Part shown: in pieces, positions 1 through 5,402 of the stretch
Position numbering within the stretch: the first letter of the stretch is position 1
Layout of the letters: every line of letters starts with the position of its first letter
NCBI GenBank assembly: GCA_947457605.1
Contig: CANGWP010000141.1
Coordinates: 1-5,681 of the forward strand
Source of the DNA: Bdellovibrionales bacterium
GTDB lineage: Bacteria; Bdellovibrionota; UBA1018; CAIMNF01
DNA: 5,681 bases
Reading direction: 5' to 3'
Program-made: the position numbers and the translations under genes
Notes under the pieces: generated by a model
Told to the model about the DNA's origin: nothing
What the model saw: the letters and a program-made list of their open reading frames with translations, nothing else
Database searches by the model: none

Positions 1-70
1 AGTTCAAACCTGATGTCCGATTCATCCTCTCGAAATGCTTTGCGTTTTTGGATGAGCGGAGTTCGTTTTT

Positions 71-75
71 AAGGA
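71..75 (+). promoter_or_regulatory. rpsA: Shine-Dalgarno of rpsA
   Basis: AAGGA lies 11 nt before the ATG at 87, a normal spacing. It decides the start: the reading frame is open upstream (a TTG at 48 is in frame), but nothing before that TTG resembles a ribosome site, and the sequence from ATG 87 begins MAKLN. No convincing -35/-10 pair was found in 1-70, so the promoter may lie upstream of the window. Confidence 0.75.
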
Positions 76-86
76 AATCAAAACAA

Positions 87-1895
87 ATGGCAAAACTAAA
101 CACAGAAGCTACTGCTCCCAAGCAGAAGAAAAACCTTCTTTCCAATCTGAAGTGGATCGAAGAGTTCAGCGATGTTCAAGGGGATATCGTTGAAACCCGC
201 GCCCATGGGGGCGATGAAGACTTCACAACTCTTTTTGAGAATCGTCAAAAAGACAGTGAAATTCAGGAAGGCGCAGTGATCGAAGGCGGCAAAGTGGTCG
301 CAATCGGTCCTGAATACGTTACCGTGGACATCGGATTCAAATGCGAAGGCTTTGTACCGACCTACGAATTCAAGGATGCGACCGGAATTGCAAAAGTTGC
401 AGTGGGCGACATTCTTTCGGTTTACGTAGAGAGACTCGAAATTGAACAAGGCATGATCCACCTCTCCAAGGACCGCGCGGACATCATCAAGGCGTGGGAC
501 GAAATCTCTGCTGCTTGCGAAGGCGATCAGCTCGTGGAAGGGATCGTGATTGCAAAAGTGAAGGGCGGTCTTGCCGTCGATATCGGCGTGAAAGCGTTCC
601 TTCCGGGCTCCCAGCTTGACACCAAAGCAGTCAAGAACCTCGACAAGTTCATCGGCAGCCGCATGAAGTTCAAGATCCTGAAGTTCAACAAGAAGCGCGG
701 AAACATCGTGCTTTCCCGCAAAGCGGTTGTGGCCCAGGAGCGCGAGCTTCAGCGTGCGGAGACGCTCTCTCAAATGCAAGAGGGAATGGTCGTTGCCGGA
801 ACAGTCAAGAACATCACCGAGTACGGTGCGTTCATTGATCTTGGCGGTATGGACGGACTTCTCCACATCACTGATATGTCTTGGGGACGCATCAAGCACC
901 CAAGCGAGCTCTTCAATGTGGGCGATGAAGTGAAAGTGAAGATCCTGAAGTACGATCGCGAAAAAGAGCGCGTATCTCTCGGACTCAAGCAAGTATCTCC
1001 GAACCCTTGGGAAGAAGCGGAATACAAATTCCCAGTTGGTAAGGTGGTTAAGGGTAAAGTGGTCAGCCTTAAGGACTACGGCGCATTCGTTGAACTCGAC
1101 GACGGCGTTGAAGGTCTCATTCACGTATCTGAAATGTCATGGACCGAGCGCGTGAAGAACCCTGGCAAATATGTAAAAGTGGGCGATGTCGTGGAATGCA
1201 AAGTCCTTGAAGTCGACACCCGCAACAAGCGCATCAGCCTTGGAATGAAACAGCTTCAGGAGAATCCTTGGGATGCTCTTGAGCTCAAATTCCCAGTGGG
1301 CGCAATTGTGGACGAATGTGAAGTGAAGTCGATCACTGACTTTGGAATGTTCGTGGACGTAGGCATGGGAATCGATGGACTCATCCACGTTTCAGATCTT
1401 TCTTGGAACAAGAAGGTCACCAATCCTGCTGAAAAATACAAAAAAGGCGACAAGCTGAAAGCGGTTGTCCTTGGAATCGACAAGCAAGCTGAGAAATTCT
1501 CTTTGGGAGTGAAACAGCTTGAGCGCGATCCTTGGGAAAACATCAAGAGCCGTTACCGCACTGGCCAGTCTGTGGAAGGCCTCGTGACCAAGATCACTGA
1601 CTTTGGTGCTTTCATGGAAATCGAGGAAGGTGTGGAAGGTTTGATCTACGTAAGCGAGCTCTCTGAGCAGCGCGTAGAGAAGCCAAGTGACATCGTGAAG
1701 CTCGGTGAAAAAGTTCGTGCTGAGATTCTCTCGATCGAACCAAAAGATCGCAGAATCAGCCTTTCGATCAAGCAACTCGGACGTTCGGAAGAGCGTGCGA
1801 ACTACGAAACCTACATGGGCGATCGTAACAAGAAGACCTCCATGGGTGACATTCTTGGCGATAAGCTCAAGGGCGCGCTTAAGAAGGACGAATAA
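87..1895 (+). CDS. rpsA: 30S ribosomal protein S1
   Basis: This is ribosomal protein S1, the large mRNA-binding protein of the 30S subunit that helps load structured or weakly Shine-Dalgarno-led mRNAs. The 602-residue product shows six S1 (OB-fold) repeats at about residues 61-129, 146-213, 232-302, 318-390, 405-478 and 493-564. Repeats 3-6 carry the typical YGAF/FGAF, GLIHVS and SLGxKQL signatures, with NPW or DPW between them. Repeats 1 and 2 are more diverged, as is usual for the ribosome-binding half. A roughly 60-residue N-terminal extension and a charged 38-residue tail make it longer than the E. coli protein (557 residues). The start at ATG 87 is chosen from the AAGGA at 71-75. The gene is followed by its own terminator at 2020-2055, and no downstream ihfB-like gene is seen. 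S1 often represses its own translation, but no operator is evident here. Confidence 0.97.
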   Translation: MAKLNTEATAPKQKKNLLSNLKWIEEFSDVQGDIVETRAHGGDEDFTTLFENRQKDSEIQEGAVIEGGKVVAIGPEYVTVDIGFKCEGFVPTYEFKDATGIAKVAVGDILSVYVERLEIEQGMIHLSKDRADIIKAWDEISAACEGDQLVEGIVIAKVKGGLAVDIGVKAFLPGSQLDTKAVKNLDKFIGSRMKFKILKFNKKRGNIVLSRKAVVAQERELQRAETLSQMQEGMVVAGTVKNITEYGAFIDLGGMDGLLHITDMSWGRIKHPSELFNVGDEVKVKILKYDREKERVSLGLKQVSPNPWEEAEYKFPVGKVVKGKVVSLKDYGAFVELDDGVEGLIHVSEMSWTERVKNPGKYVKVGDVVECKVLEVDTRNKRISLGMKQLQENPWDALELKFPVGAIVDECEVKSITDFGMFVDVGMGIDGLIHVSDLSWNKKVTNPAEKYKKGDKLKAVVLGIDKQAEKFSLGVKQLERDPWENIKSRYRTGQSVEGLVTKITDFGAFMEIEEGVEGLIYVSELSEQRVEKPSDIVKLGEKVRAEILSIEPKDRRISLSIKQLGRSEERANYETYMGDRNKKTSMGDILGDKLKGALKKDE

Positions 1896-2006
1896 CCCCA
1901 GGACCGGGGTGATTCGTGGGATCACAGCGTGCCCCCGGGTGGGGGCCAATCGCACGTGAAGTGCGATTGAGCGAGAACCCAACAAACCCCCAGGTGGGGT
2001 TATCCC
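1894..2006 (+). other. Five-hairpin structured 3' region of the rpsA transcript
   Basis: Right after the rpsA stop codon the RNA can form five consecutive hairpins. H1 is ACCCC 1895-1899 with GGGGT 1906-1910 (loop AGGACC). H2 is TGAT 1910-1913 with ATCA 1921-1924; it shares T1910 with H1, so one of the two gives up a pair. H3 is GCCCCC 1931-1936 with GGGGGC 1941-1946 (loop GGGT). H4 is a perfect 9-bp stem, 1947-1955 with 1961-1969 (loop GTGAA). H5 is AACCCC 1985-1990 with GGGGTT 1996-2001 (loop CAGGT). The 5' arms of H1 and H5 are the same hexamer AACCCC, so 1894-1899 can instead pair with 1996-2001 and enclose H2-H4. No Rfam family was recognised: tRNA, tmRNA, RNase P and c-di-GMP riboswitch hallmarks were looked for and not found. 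It may be a 3' UTR structure, a processed small RNA or an RNA-binding-protein target. Confidence 0.5.
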
Positions 2007-2019
2007 TAAGATGAATTGA

Positions 2020-2055
2020 AAGCCTCGAAGGAGTTTCCTTCGGGGCTTTTTTTTT
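2020..2055 (+). terminator. Rho-independent terminator of rpsA
   Basis: A 12-bp stem, 2020-2031 with 2037-2048, has one U-G wobble and a 5-nt AGTTT loop. The T-tract runs 2047-2055. The GC-rich stem followed by nine Ts is a strong intrinsic terminator on the + strand. It closes the S1 transcription unit, including the hairpin array upstream of it. Confidence 0.93.
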
Positions 2056-2056
2056 C

Positions 2057-2254
2057 AAACTGGCAGCGATCGCTGTTGCCAGAGAAATGAAGGCCGATGG
2101 ATTTCTTCAGGATAAGGGCCAGGTAAAGTCCGGACGCGGCACTCTAGAATCAGGACAGCTTCGATTTTTGACTCTCATTGCTCAAGAAGGTTCCGAAATG
2201 ATAGGGAAATTCGAACGTCCACGCATGGACAATAACAGCGATCGCGGCCAGTTT
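2057..2254. repeat. 198-bp interval bounded by 21-nt inverted repeats
   Basis: The left arm 2057-2077 and the reverse complement of the right arm 2234-2254 are identical at 20 of 21 positions. Both read AAACTGG at the outer end and contain GCGATCGC; the left arm holds the perfect 12-bp palindrome CAGCGATCGCTG (2064-2075). The 156-nt interior has no convincing gene. A 60-codon + strand frame (2087-2269) crosses the right arm and lacks a good ribosome site. The unit sits directly after the rpsA T-tract, and its right arm ends 4 nt before the stop codon of the convergent - strand gene. No target-site duplication was seen. It could be a small MITE-like element, a pair of protein-binding sites, or an intergenic repeat. 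This entry also covers the gene-free stretch 2056-2258. Confidence 0.5.
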
Positions 2255-2258
2255 CTTT

Positions 2259-3071
2259 TTATTTTTTGAATCGGATGCTGAGGCCCCCTTGAACCAAATG
2301 AGCCGTACCTTGAGAGCCGAATGCTCCCGTTCCAGACAGTCTCTGGTATCCTGCAAAGGGGATGACATTCACTGTCTTTTGTTTTCCTTTTTTCGGCAAA
2401 ATCGACACCCGAAGGGTTGACTCGCTCCCAATGGGGCTGATTTTCGAATCATACTGACGCTCGAGGTTTTTAATGGTTTCGTCTTTCACAAAATAATACG
2501 TCAGCCCTAAATTGGCATCGGTCTGGATTCGCTTGATTGTCGCGGAGACTCCCGCATTTGCAGATACATTGCTGTTTGAGTTGAGCCCTTTCCCGTCAAA
2601 TGCCAGGGTGCCCTTTCCCTCCGCTCGGCTCACGATTTCGCAGTGCCCTGTTTCACGCAATACCATGTTTTTTCCCACTCCCAATCCGAGACTTCCGGCC
2701 AGGGGTTGAACCCTCGGGAACTGCGGAAAAACTTCGGCATGAGGGACCCCATTAAGAACGAGCGATTTTGGTTCTTCACCGGGACCGACCAGGGACAGCC
2801 GCTCTTTTCCGAGTAGTTTTCGACCAGCGTTTATGATTGGAGGAGTGCCTCTCATCTCACGCTTTTCAAACCCGAGTTCAATTGAATAGTCAAAGCGTCC
2901 TGACTTCAGCTTTTTTTGAAGTTCCAAGGAGAACTTTTTCACATCGATGACACCTACATAGATCGGAAGTGAAGATGGATCAATTTCCACGGGCAAGCCA
3001 CCCAGCCCAAATTCGTCGTTCAATCCAGCGCTTCCTGTGCTCGCGCCGTTCATGCCCATGCCGCCGTTCAT
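2259..3071 (-). CDS. Beta-rich probable outer-membrane protein, downstream part of a split gene
   Basis: The 270-codon frame begins at an ATG that overlaps the stop of the preceding - strand frame (ATGA, 3068-3071). It starts with a low-complexity Asn-Gly-Met-Ser stretch (about residues 1-24). It continues as a beta-strand-rich protein, with alternating segments such as NVSANAGVSATIKRI and TDANLGLTYYFVK, and ends GGLSIRFKK, close to the aromatic-ended last strand of outer-membrane barrels. It has no signal peptide of its own and no Shine-Dalgarno before its ATG. The preceding frame has a signal peptide and similar beta-strand style but is very short. I infer that the two are halves of one exported protein of about 424-428 residues. 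They would then be separated by a frameshift, a sequencing error or a switchable repeat. Independent translation by stop-start coupling is the alternative. The family was not recognised. Confidence 0.6.
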   Translation of the reverse strand: MNGGMGMNGASTGSAGLNDEFGLGGLPVEIDPSSLPIYVGVIDVKKFSLELQKKLKSGRFDYSIELGFEKREMRGTPPIINAGRKLLGKERLSLVGPGEEPKSLVLNGVPHAEVFPQFPRVQPLAGSLGLGVGKNMVLRETGHCEIVSRAEGKGTLAFDGKGLNSNSNVSANAGVSATIKRIQTDANLGLTYYFVKDETIKNLERQYDSKISPIGSESTLRVSILPKKGKQKTVNVIPFAGYQRLSGTGAFGSQGTAHLVQGGLSIRFKK

Positions 3072-3082
3072 ATGCCGCCGTT
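3058..3082. repeat. 11-nt direct repeat at 14-nt spacing across the frame break
   Basis: ATGCCGCCGTT occurs at 3058-3068 and again at 3072-3082 on the + strand, so the repeat unit is 14 nt. On the coding (-) strand it encodes the Asn-Gly-Gly-Met run where the two frames meet. Loss of one 14-nt unit, or of the extra AT in ATATG, joins the upstream and downstream frames in phase (1289 nt minus 14 or minus 2 is divisible by three). Confidence 0.7.
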
Positions 3083-3547
3083 GCCATTTGCATTGAGGAT
3101 TCCGGGATCAAAAAAGATCAAGGGTGGAGCAGAGCGCAGGTAGAGGTCCTTACCTGCACTCACACCGAGTGAAACCCCATCTGCCAGTTCAACCTTTCCT
3201 TTCGCCTCCATCGACTCGTACTTTTGCGGAAATTCCATACTCCTCGGATCCCCCGGGTTCGCTGAGAAGTTGAAGGTGAATTCCATCAGTTTTGGTTTTC
3301 CATCCTCTCCAGGTACCGAACATTCAAAGACAATTTCCTTCGGCTCAAGAGGAGCGTCCAGCTTCTTCTCAGCCTTCTCGCAGGTCTTCTGATTGAGGGC
3401 CTTCATACCGTCAATTACGTTTTCCCAAGATTCTTTCTCTTCCTTTTGTGAATAGGGAGAAGGGGCGGTCTTGGTCTGAGCTTCTGCGACGCAAAGACAC
3501 GCAATCAAAGAGCTGAAGAAAAAAATGATCCGTAGATAAGTCCCCAT
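3068..3547 (-). CDS. Exported protein of unknown function, upstream part of a split gene
   Basis: The 159-residue product begins MGTYLRIIFFFSSLIACLCVAEAQ, a clear export signal. Cleavage after AEA (residue 23) fits signal peptidase I, while LIAC (residues 14-17) would also pass as a lipoprotein box. After a charged Lys/Glu-rich segment the chain becomes beta-strand-like (residues about 113-133, with the pattern KVELADGVSLGVSAGKDLYL). It ends NANGNGGI at a TGA inside the Asn-Gly-Met repeat. The protein stops just as this strand pattern begins, and the next frame carries the pattern on, so this is probably the N-terminal piece of a larger surface or outer-membrane protein. A good promoter at 3556-3584 puts its mRNA start almost at the ATG, so translation may be leaderless; the only ribosome-site candidate is a weak AGAAG. 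The family was not recognised. Confidence 0.7.
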   Translation of the reverse strand: MGTYLRIIFFFSSLIACLCVAEAQTKTAPSPYSQKEEKESWENVIDGMKALNQKTCEKAEKKLDAPLEPKEIVFECSVPGEDGKPKLMEFTFNFSANPGDPRSMEFPQKYESMEAKGKVELADGVSLGVSAGKDLYLRSAPPLIFFDPGILNANGNGGI

Positions 3548-3555
3548 ATGCTTCT

Positions 3556-3584
3556 ATTCAATCAGCCTTAACGCGTCAAGTCAA
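3556..3584 (-). promoter_or_regulatory. Sigma-70-like promoter for the split - strand gene
   Basis: On the - strand, TTGACT (3584-3579) and TTGAAT (3561-3556) are separated by exactly 17 nt. The -35 matches the consensus at 5 of 6 positions and the -10 at 4 of 6. Only 8 nt separate the -10 from the ATG at 3547, so the expected transcription start falls within a few bases of the start codon, implying a leaderless or nearly leaderless mRNA. Confidence 0.5.
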
Positions 3585-3601
3585 CTTGTTCCGTGAACAA
3601 G
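3585..3601. promoter_or_regulatory. Palindromic operator candidate in the divergent promoter region
   Basis: CTTGTTC-CGT-GAACAAG is a perfect 7+7 inverted repeat with a 3-nt centre. It abuts the -35 hexamer of the - strand promoter and lies 104 nt before the ATG of the divergent + strand gene. This placement suits a dimeric transcription factor acting on one or both genes. No T-tract follows on either strand, so it is not a terminator. The regulator is unknown. Confidence 0.4.
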
Positions 3602-3687
3602 CTCTAGGCGGAGTGTGTCCATTCCGACACTTGCTCTGGGGGACGCGTGCGGACCCGGCAAAAATTTCCCTCTCTCTTGTTTTGAAT

Positions 3688-3703
3688 CTGATTGAAAATC
3701 AGG
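3688..3703 (+). promoter_or_regulatory. Small hairpin over the ribosome-binding site
   Basis: CTGATT 3688-3693 pairs perfectly with AATCAG 3697-3702 around a GAA loop. The 3' arm contains the first bases of AGGA (3701-3704), the only Shine-Dalgarno-like sequence before the ATG at 3706. That AGGA is also closer to the ATG than usual. Translation of the gene may therefore be weak or structure-dependent. Confidence 0.3.
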
Positions 3704-3705
3704 AA

Positions 3706-4437
3706 ATGACCACGATTTCAAAAGTTCTGATCGCACTTTATTTTATTTTCTCATCCATTTCGTCGCTTGCAGGTCAAAGGCCGCTTGCGCTGGTGTGGGA
3801 TGGTCCCGGGGCCTGCAAGCCTTCCTGTGTGGATGCCTCCGTGATCATCGCGCGGCGTGCGGGATTCAAGGTGCAAAAGATAGGTCCGGGATTTTCGGAT
3901 TTCAGTGTCTTCAAGAGAGCAAAACTTTGGGTGCAGCCCGGTGGAAAATCCACCACTGCCGCTGCTTCGATGGGTCCTCAGATGATGGATCAGATTCGTG
4001 AGTTTGTCCGAAATGGCGGAGGATATGTTGGATTTTGCGCGGGGATGTTCATTTCGACTCCCGAGATCGGCACCTCCAGGAAAACGGGGTTCGGGATCAT
4101 TCCGGGTGAGACCGAACTCTTGATCAAGAGTGAATCGGATCGCGCCATGATGCCCATTGATACGATCGATCATGGACGAGTCACGATGTATTTTGCCGGT
4201 GGTCCCTACATGCGTGTCAGTGATGCGGATTTGAAGGCCGTGGATGGAGAGGTGATTGCCCGCTACACGGATGGAAAAATTGCGGGCATCCGCGCGCGAT
4301 ATGGCAAAGGCAAGGTTGCTGTGATTGGGGCCCACCCTGAGGCGGGGTTCATCTGGAAGCTCAGTCGCGGTTACTTTGACATCAAGGGCGAGCGATTCAT
4401 TGTAAAAGATATGGTGCGCTACGCCACGAGTCCATAG
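3706..4437 (+). CDS. Exported BPL_N-type glutamine-amidotransferase-like protein
   Basis: This 243-residue protein has a signal peptide (MTTISK, then a hydrophobic run to about residue 19, probable cleavage after SLA at 22). The mature part resembles the class I glutamine-amidotransferase-like fold of the biotin-protein-ligase N-terminal (BPL_N) family. Visible hallmarks are VWDGPGA near the N-terminus, VQPGGKS at 76-82, the nucleophile-elbow sequence GGGYVGFCAG with Cys111, and GAHPE with His210 and Glu212. The apparent Cys-His-Glu triad suggests a working hydrolase or amidotransferase site. The substrate is unknown, and export outside the cytoplasm argues against true biotin ligation. ATG 3706 is chosen because the signal peptide begins there; an in-frame extension from a TTG at 3586 would start inside the palindrome and bury the signal. 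A 127-nt palindromic repeat begins at its stop codon. Confidence 0.8.
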   Translation: MTTISKVLIALYFIFSSISSLAGQRPLALVWDGPGACKPSCVDASVIIARRAGFKVQKIGPGFSDFSVFKRAKLWVQPGGKSTTAAASMGPQMMDQIREFVRNGGGYVGFCAGMFISTPEIGTSRKTGFGIIPGETELLIKSESDRAMMPIDTIDHGRVTMYFAGGPYMRVSDADLKAVDGEVIARYTDGKIAGIRARYGKGKVAVIGAHPEAGFIWKLSRGYFDIKGERFIVKDMVRYATSP

Positions 4438-4562
4438 TTCACAAACTGGACCCTTTGAGTGGGTACGGTCTTCGAAGCGCTACTGCTGATCCTCATCATT
4501 CCAAGAGGATCAACTCCAGATGTCGCCCATCGTACCCACTCAAAGGGGCCAGTTTGTAAACT
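4436..4562. repeat. 127-nt imperfect palindromic element (MITE-like)
   Basis: The arms 4436-4467 and 4531-4562 are inverted repeats matching at 30 of 32 positions; the mismatches are C4440/A4558 and A4450/G4548. The 63-nt centre contains a second perfect 8-bp hairpin, TGATCCTC 4487-4494 with GAGGATCA 4505-4512, and the palindrome CTTCGAAG at 4470-4477. The left arm starts within the TAG stop codon of the upstream gene. No T-tract follows either end, so a terminator is unlikely. Size and shape fit a non-autonomous palindromic repeat or a decayed pair of insertion-sequence ends. The outer AAACTGG/CCAGTTT is shared with the repeats at 2057-2254. No target duplication was identified. Together with 4563-4640, where nothing else was found, it fills the gap between genes. 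Confidence 0.75.
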
Positions 4563-4630
4563 TTAAAACACTTTTCTCCGATGAGCTTCTTGGCAAGGGA
4601 GTTGCTACCTACGCACGGCGAGGTTCATAC

Positions 4631-4634
4631 GGAG
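4631..4634 (+). promoter_or_regulatory. Shine-Dalgarno deciding the start at 4641
   Basis: GGAG lies six bases before the ATG at 4641. The in-frame ATG at 4635 directly follows GGAG with no spacing, and the one at 4581 would add 20 residues before the signal peptide. The site therefore favours 4641. Confidence 0.5.
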
Positions 4635-4640
4635 ATGAAA

Positions 4641-5342
4641 ATGAGATCCATTTGCTGGTGTGCAGTCTTACCCCTTATTCTTACTTATTCAACAGCATTG
4701 GGCGCAACCGAAGTGAGGTTTACCCCCAGAGAGCTTGATGCAGGATATGTTTTGCTAAGGCCCGAGTTGAACTCAATTGAGCTCAATGGCCATGAAGGAA
4801 CCTTCAAGCCCGCTCCTGCTTTGCGTTTCTTTGGAATTGAGCAGCAAACATTTGAAATTGATTTCAACCCCATCATTGATCTTGTGGATCTCGAGTTCTA
4901 CAAACTCCGAGCCAAGGTCCCCGCAATCCGGTTTTCGGACGGAAGTCTGGAATTAAGAATCCCGCTGCATGATCAGGATCGGGTTCTTCAAAGCAGACTC
5001 GGCGCCATTTCCATTCAGGGAGTCACGTTGATTGCCAACTTAAGTTGGGTCACCAACAACACAGGTGCTCAGGAGTTGGCGTTGAAGAGCACGCGTTTTG
5101 AGGGGGCGATGTCGGGGAGCGGGATTCTTTGCAATGACTTCATTCTGAAGAAAACAAAAAAATTCCTTCTCTATCTGCTCTCAAGACAGGTTGGGCAAAT
5201 TCTAAAAACGCCACTCGTGAGGGAATCCGTGGCAAATGGGCTTCAAGCCTGGGCCAGGTTCACCCTTGGATATCAACCCCACGGGGTTGTGCCAGGATCG
5301 ATTCACTTCGAATCCGAGGGCCTGCGCTACGAAGTGGAATAA
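4641..5342 (+). CDS. Exported protein of unknown function
   Basis: The 233-residue product starts with a short basic end and a hydrophobic stretch (MRSICWCAVLPLILTYSTALGA), a probable signal peptide cleaved near residue 21-22. The mature chain is rich in predicted beta strands (for example LRPELNSIELNG, FEIDFNPIIDLVDLEF, LGAISIQGVTLIANLSWV). It has a later basic, amphipathic, probably helical stretch (about residues 162-205, from FILKKTKKFLLYLLSRQ on) and ends in a strand-like segment. This could suit a periplasmic lipid- or envelope-associated protein, but that is only an impression; no family was recognised and no catalytic motif is evident. The start at 4641 is chosen from GGAG at 4631-4634. 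An MFS transporter gene begins 60 nt downstream on the same strand, so the two may be cotranscribed. Confidence 0.75.
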   Translation: MRSICWCAVLPLILTYSTALGATEVRFTPRELDAGYVLLRPELNSIELNGHEGTFKPAPALRFFGIEQQTFEIDFNPIIDLVDLEFYKLRAKVPAIRFSDGSLELRIPLHDQDRVLQSRLGAISIQGVTLIANLSWVTNNTGAQELALKSTRFEGAMSGSGILCNDFILKKTKKFLLYLLSRQVGQILKTPLVRESVANGLQAWARFTLGYQPHGVVPGSIHFESEGLRYEVE

Positions 5343-5402
5343 TTCAAAGGTGGGTCGATTATCGGGTTGCCGGATTCGGGGATGGGGATTTAGGTTCAAA
5401 AT

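Noticed and set aside
1..72. Open frame from the window edge to a TAA at 70-72, possibly the end of an upstream gene
   Set aside because: Only 23 codons, which is not significant, and the translation does not resemble cytidylate kinase or any other usual upstream neighbour of rpsA.
48..86. N-terminal extension of S1 from a TTG at 48
   Set aside because: ATG 87 has a well-spaced AAGGA and the extension shows no S1-like sequence.
96..1124. Long antisense open frame (342 codons) opposite rpsA
   Set aside because: It mirrors the codon structure of the S1 gene, has no recognisable domain and no ribosome site, and the + strand gene is certain.
1896..2006. c-di-GMP (GEMM) riboswitch, tmRNA or tRNA in the rpsA 3' region
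   Set aside because: The conserved core motifs of those families were looked for and are not present.
2117..2140. GGTAAAGTCCGGAC resembles the GGAAAGTCCGG core of RNase P RNA
   Set aside because: The rest of the conserved RNase P RNA elements are absent around it and the segment is too short.
2087..2269. 60-codon + strand frame within the inverted-repeat interval
   Set aside because: No good Shine-Dalgarno, it runs through the right repeat arm into the end of the convergent gene, uses several rare-looking codons and matches nothing known to me.
4436..4562. The palindrome as a transcription terminator
   Set aside because: No T-tract follows either arm, and the stem and loop are far longer than an intrinsic terminator needs.
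4520..4738. 72-codon frame starting inside the palindromic element
   Set aside because: It overlaps the better-supported exported protein in another frame and has no plausible ribosome site or protein features.
5352..5387. G-rich stretch before the MFS gene as a G-quadruplex
   Set aside because: Only four runs of three or more Gs, with loops of about 9 and 11 nt, which is outside the usual limits.
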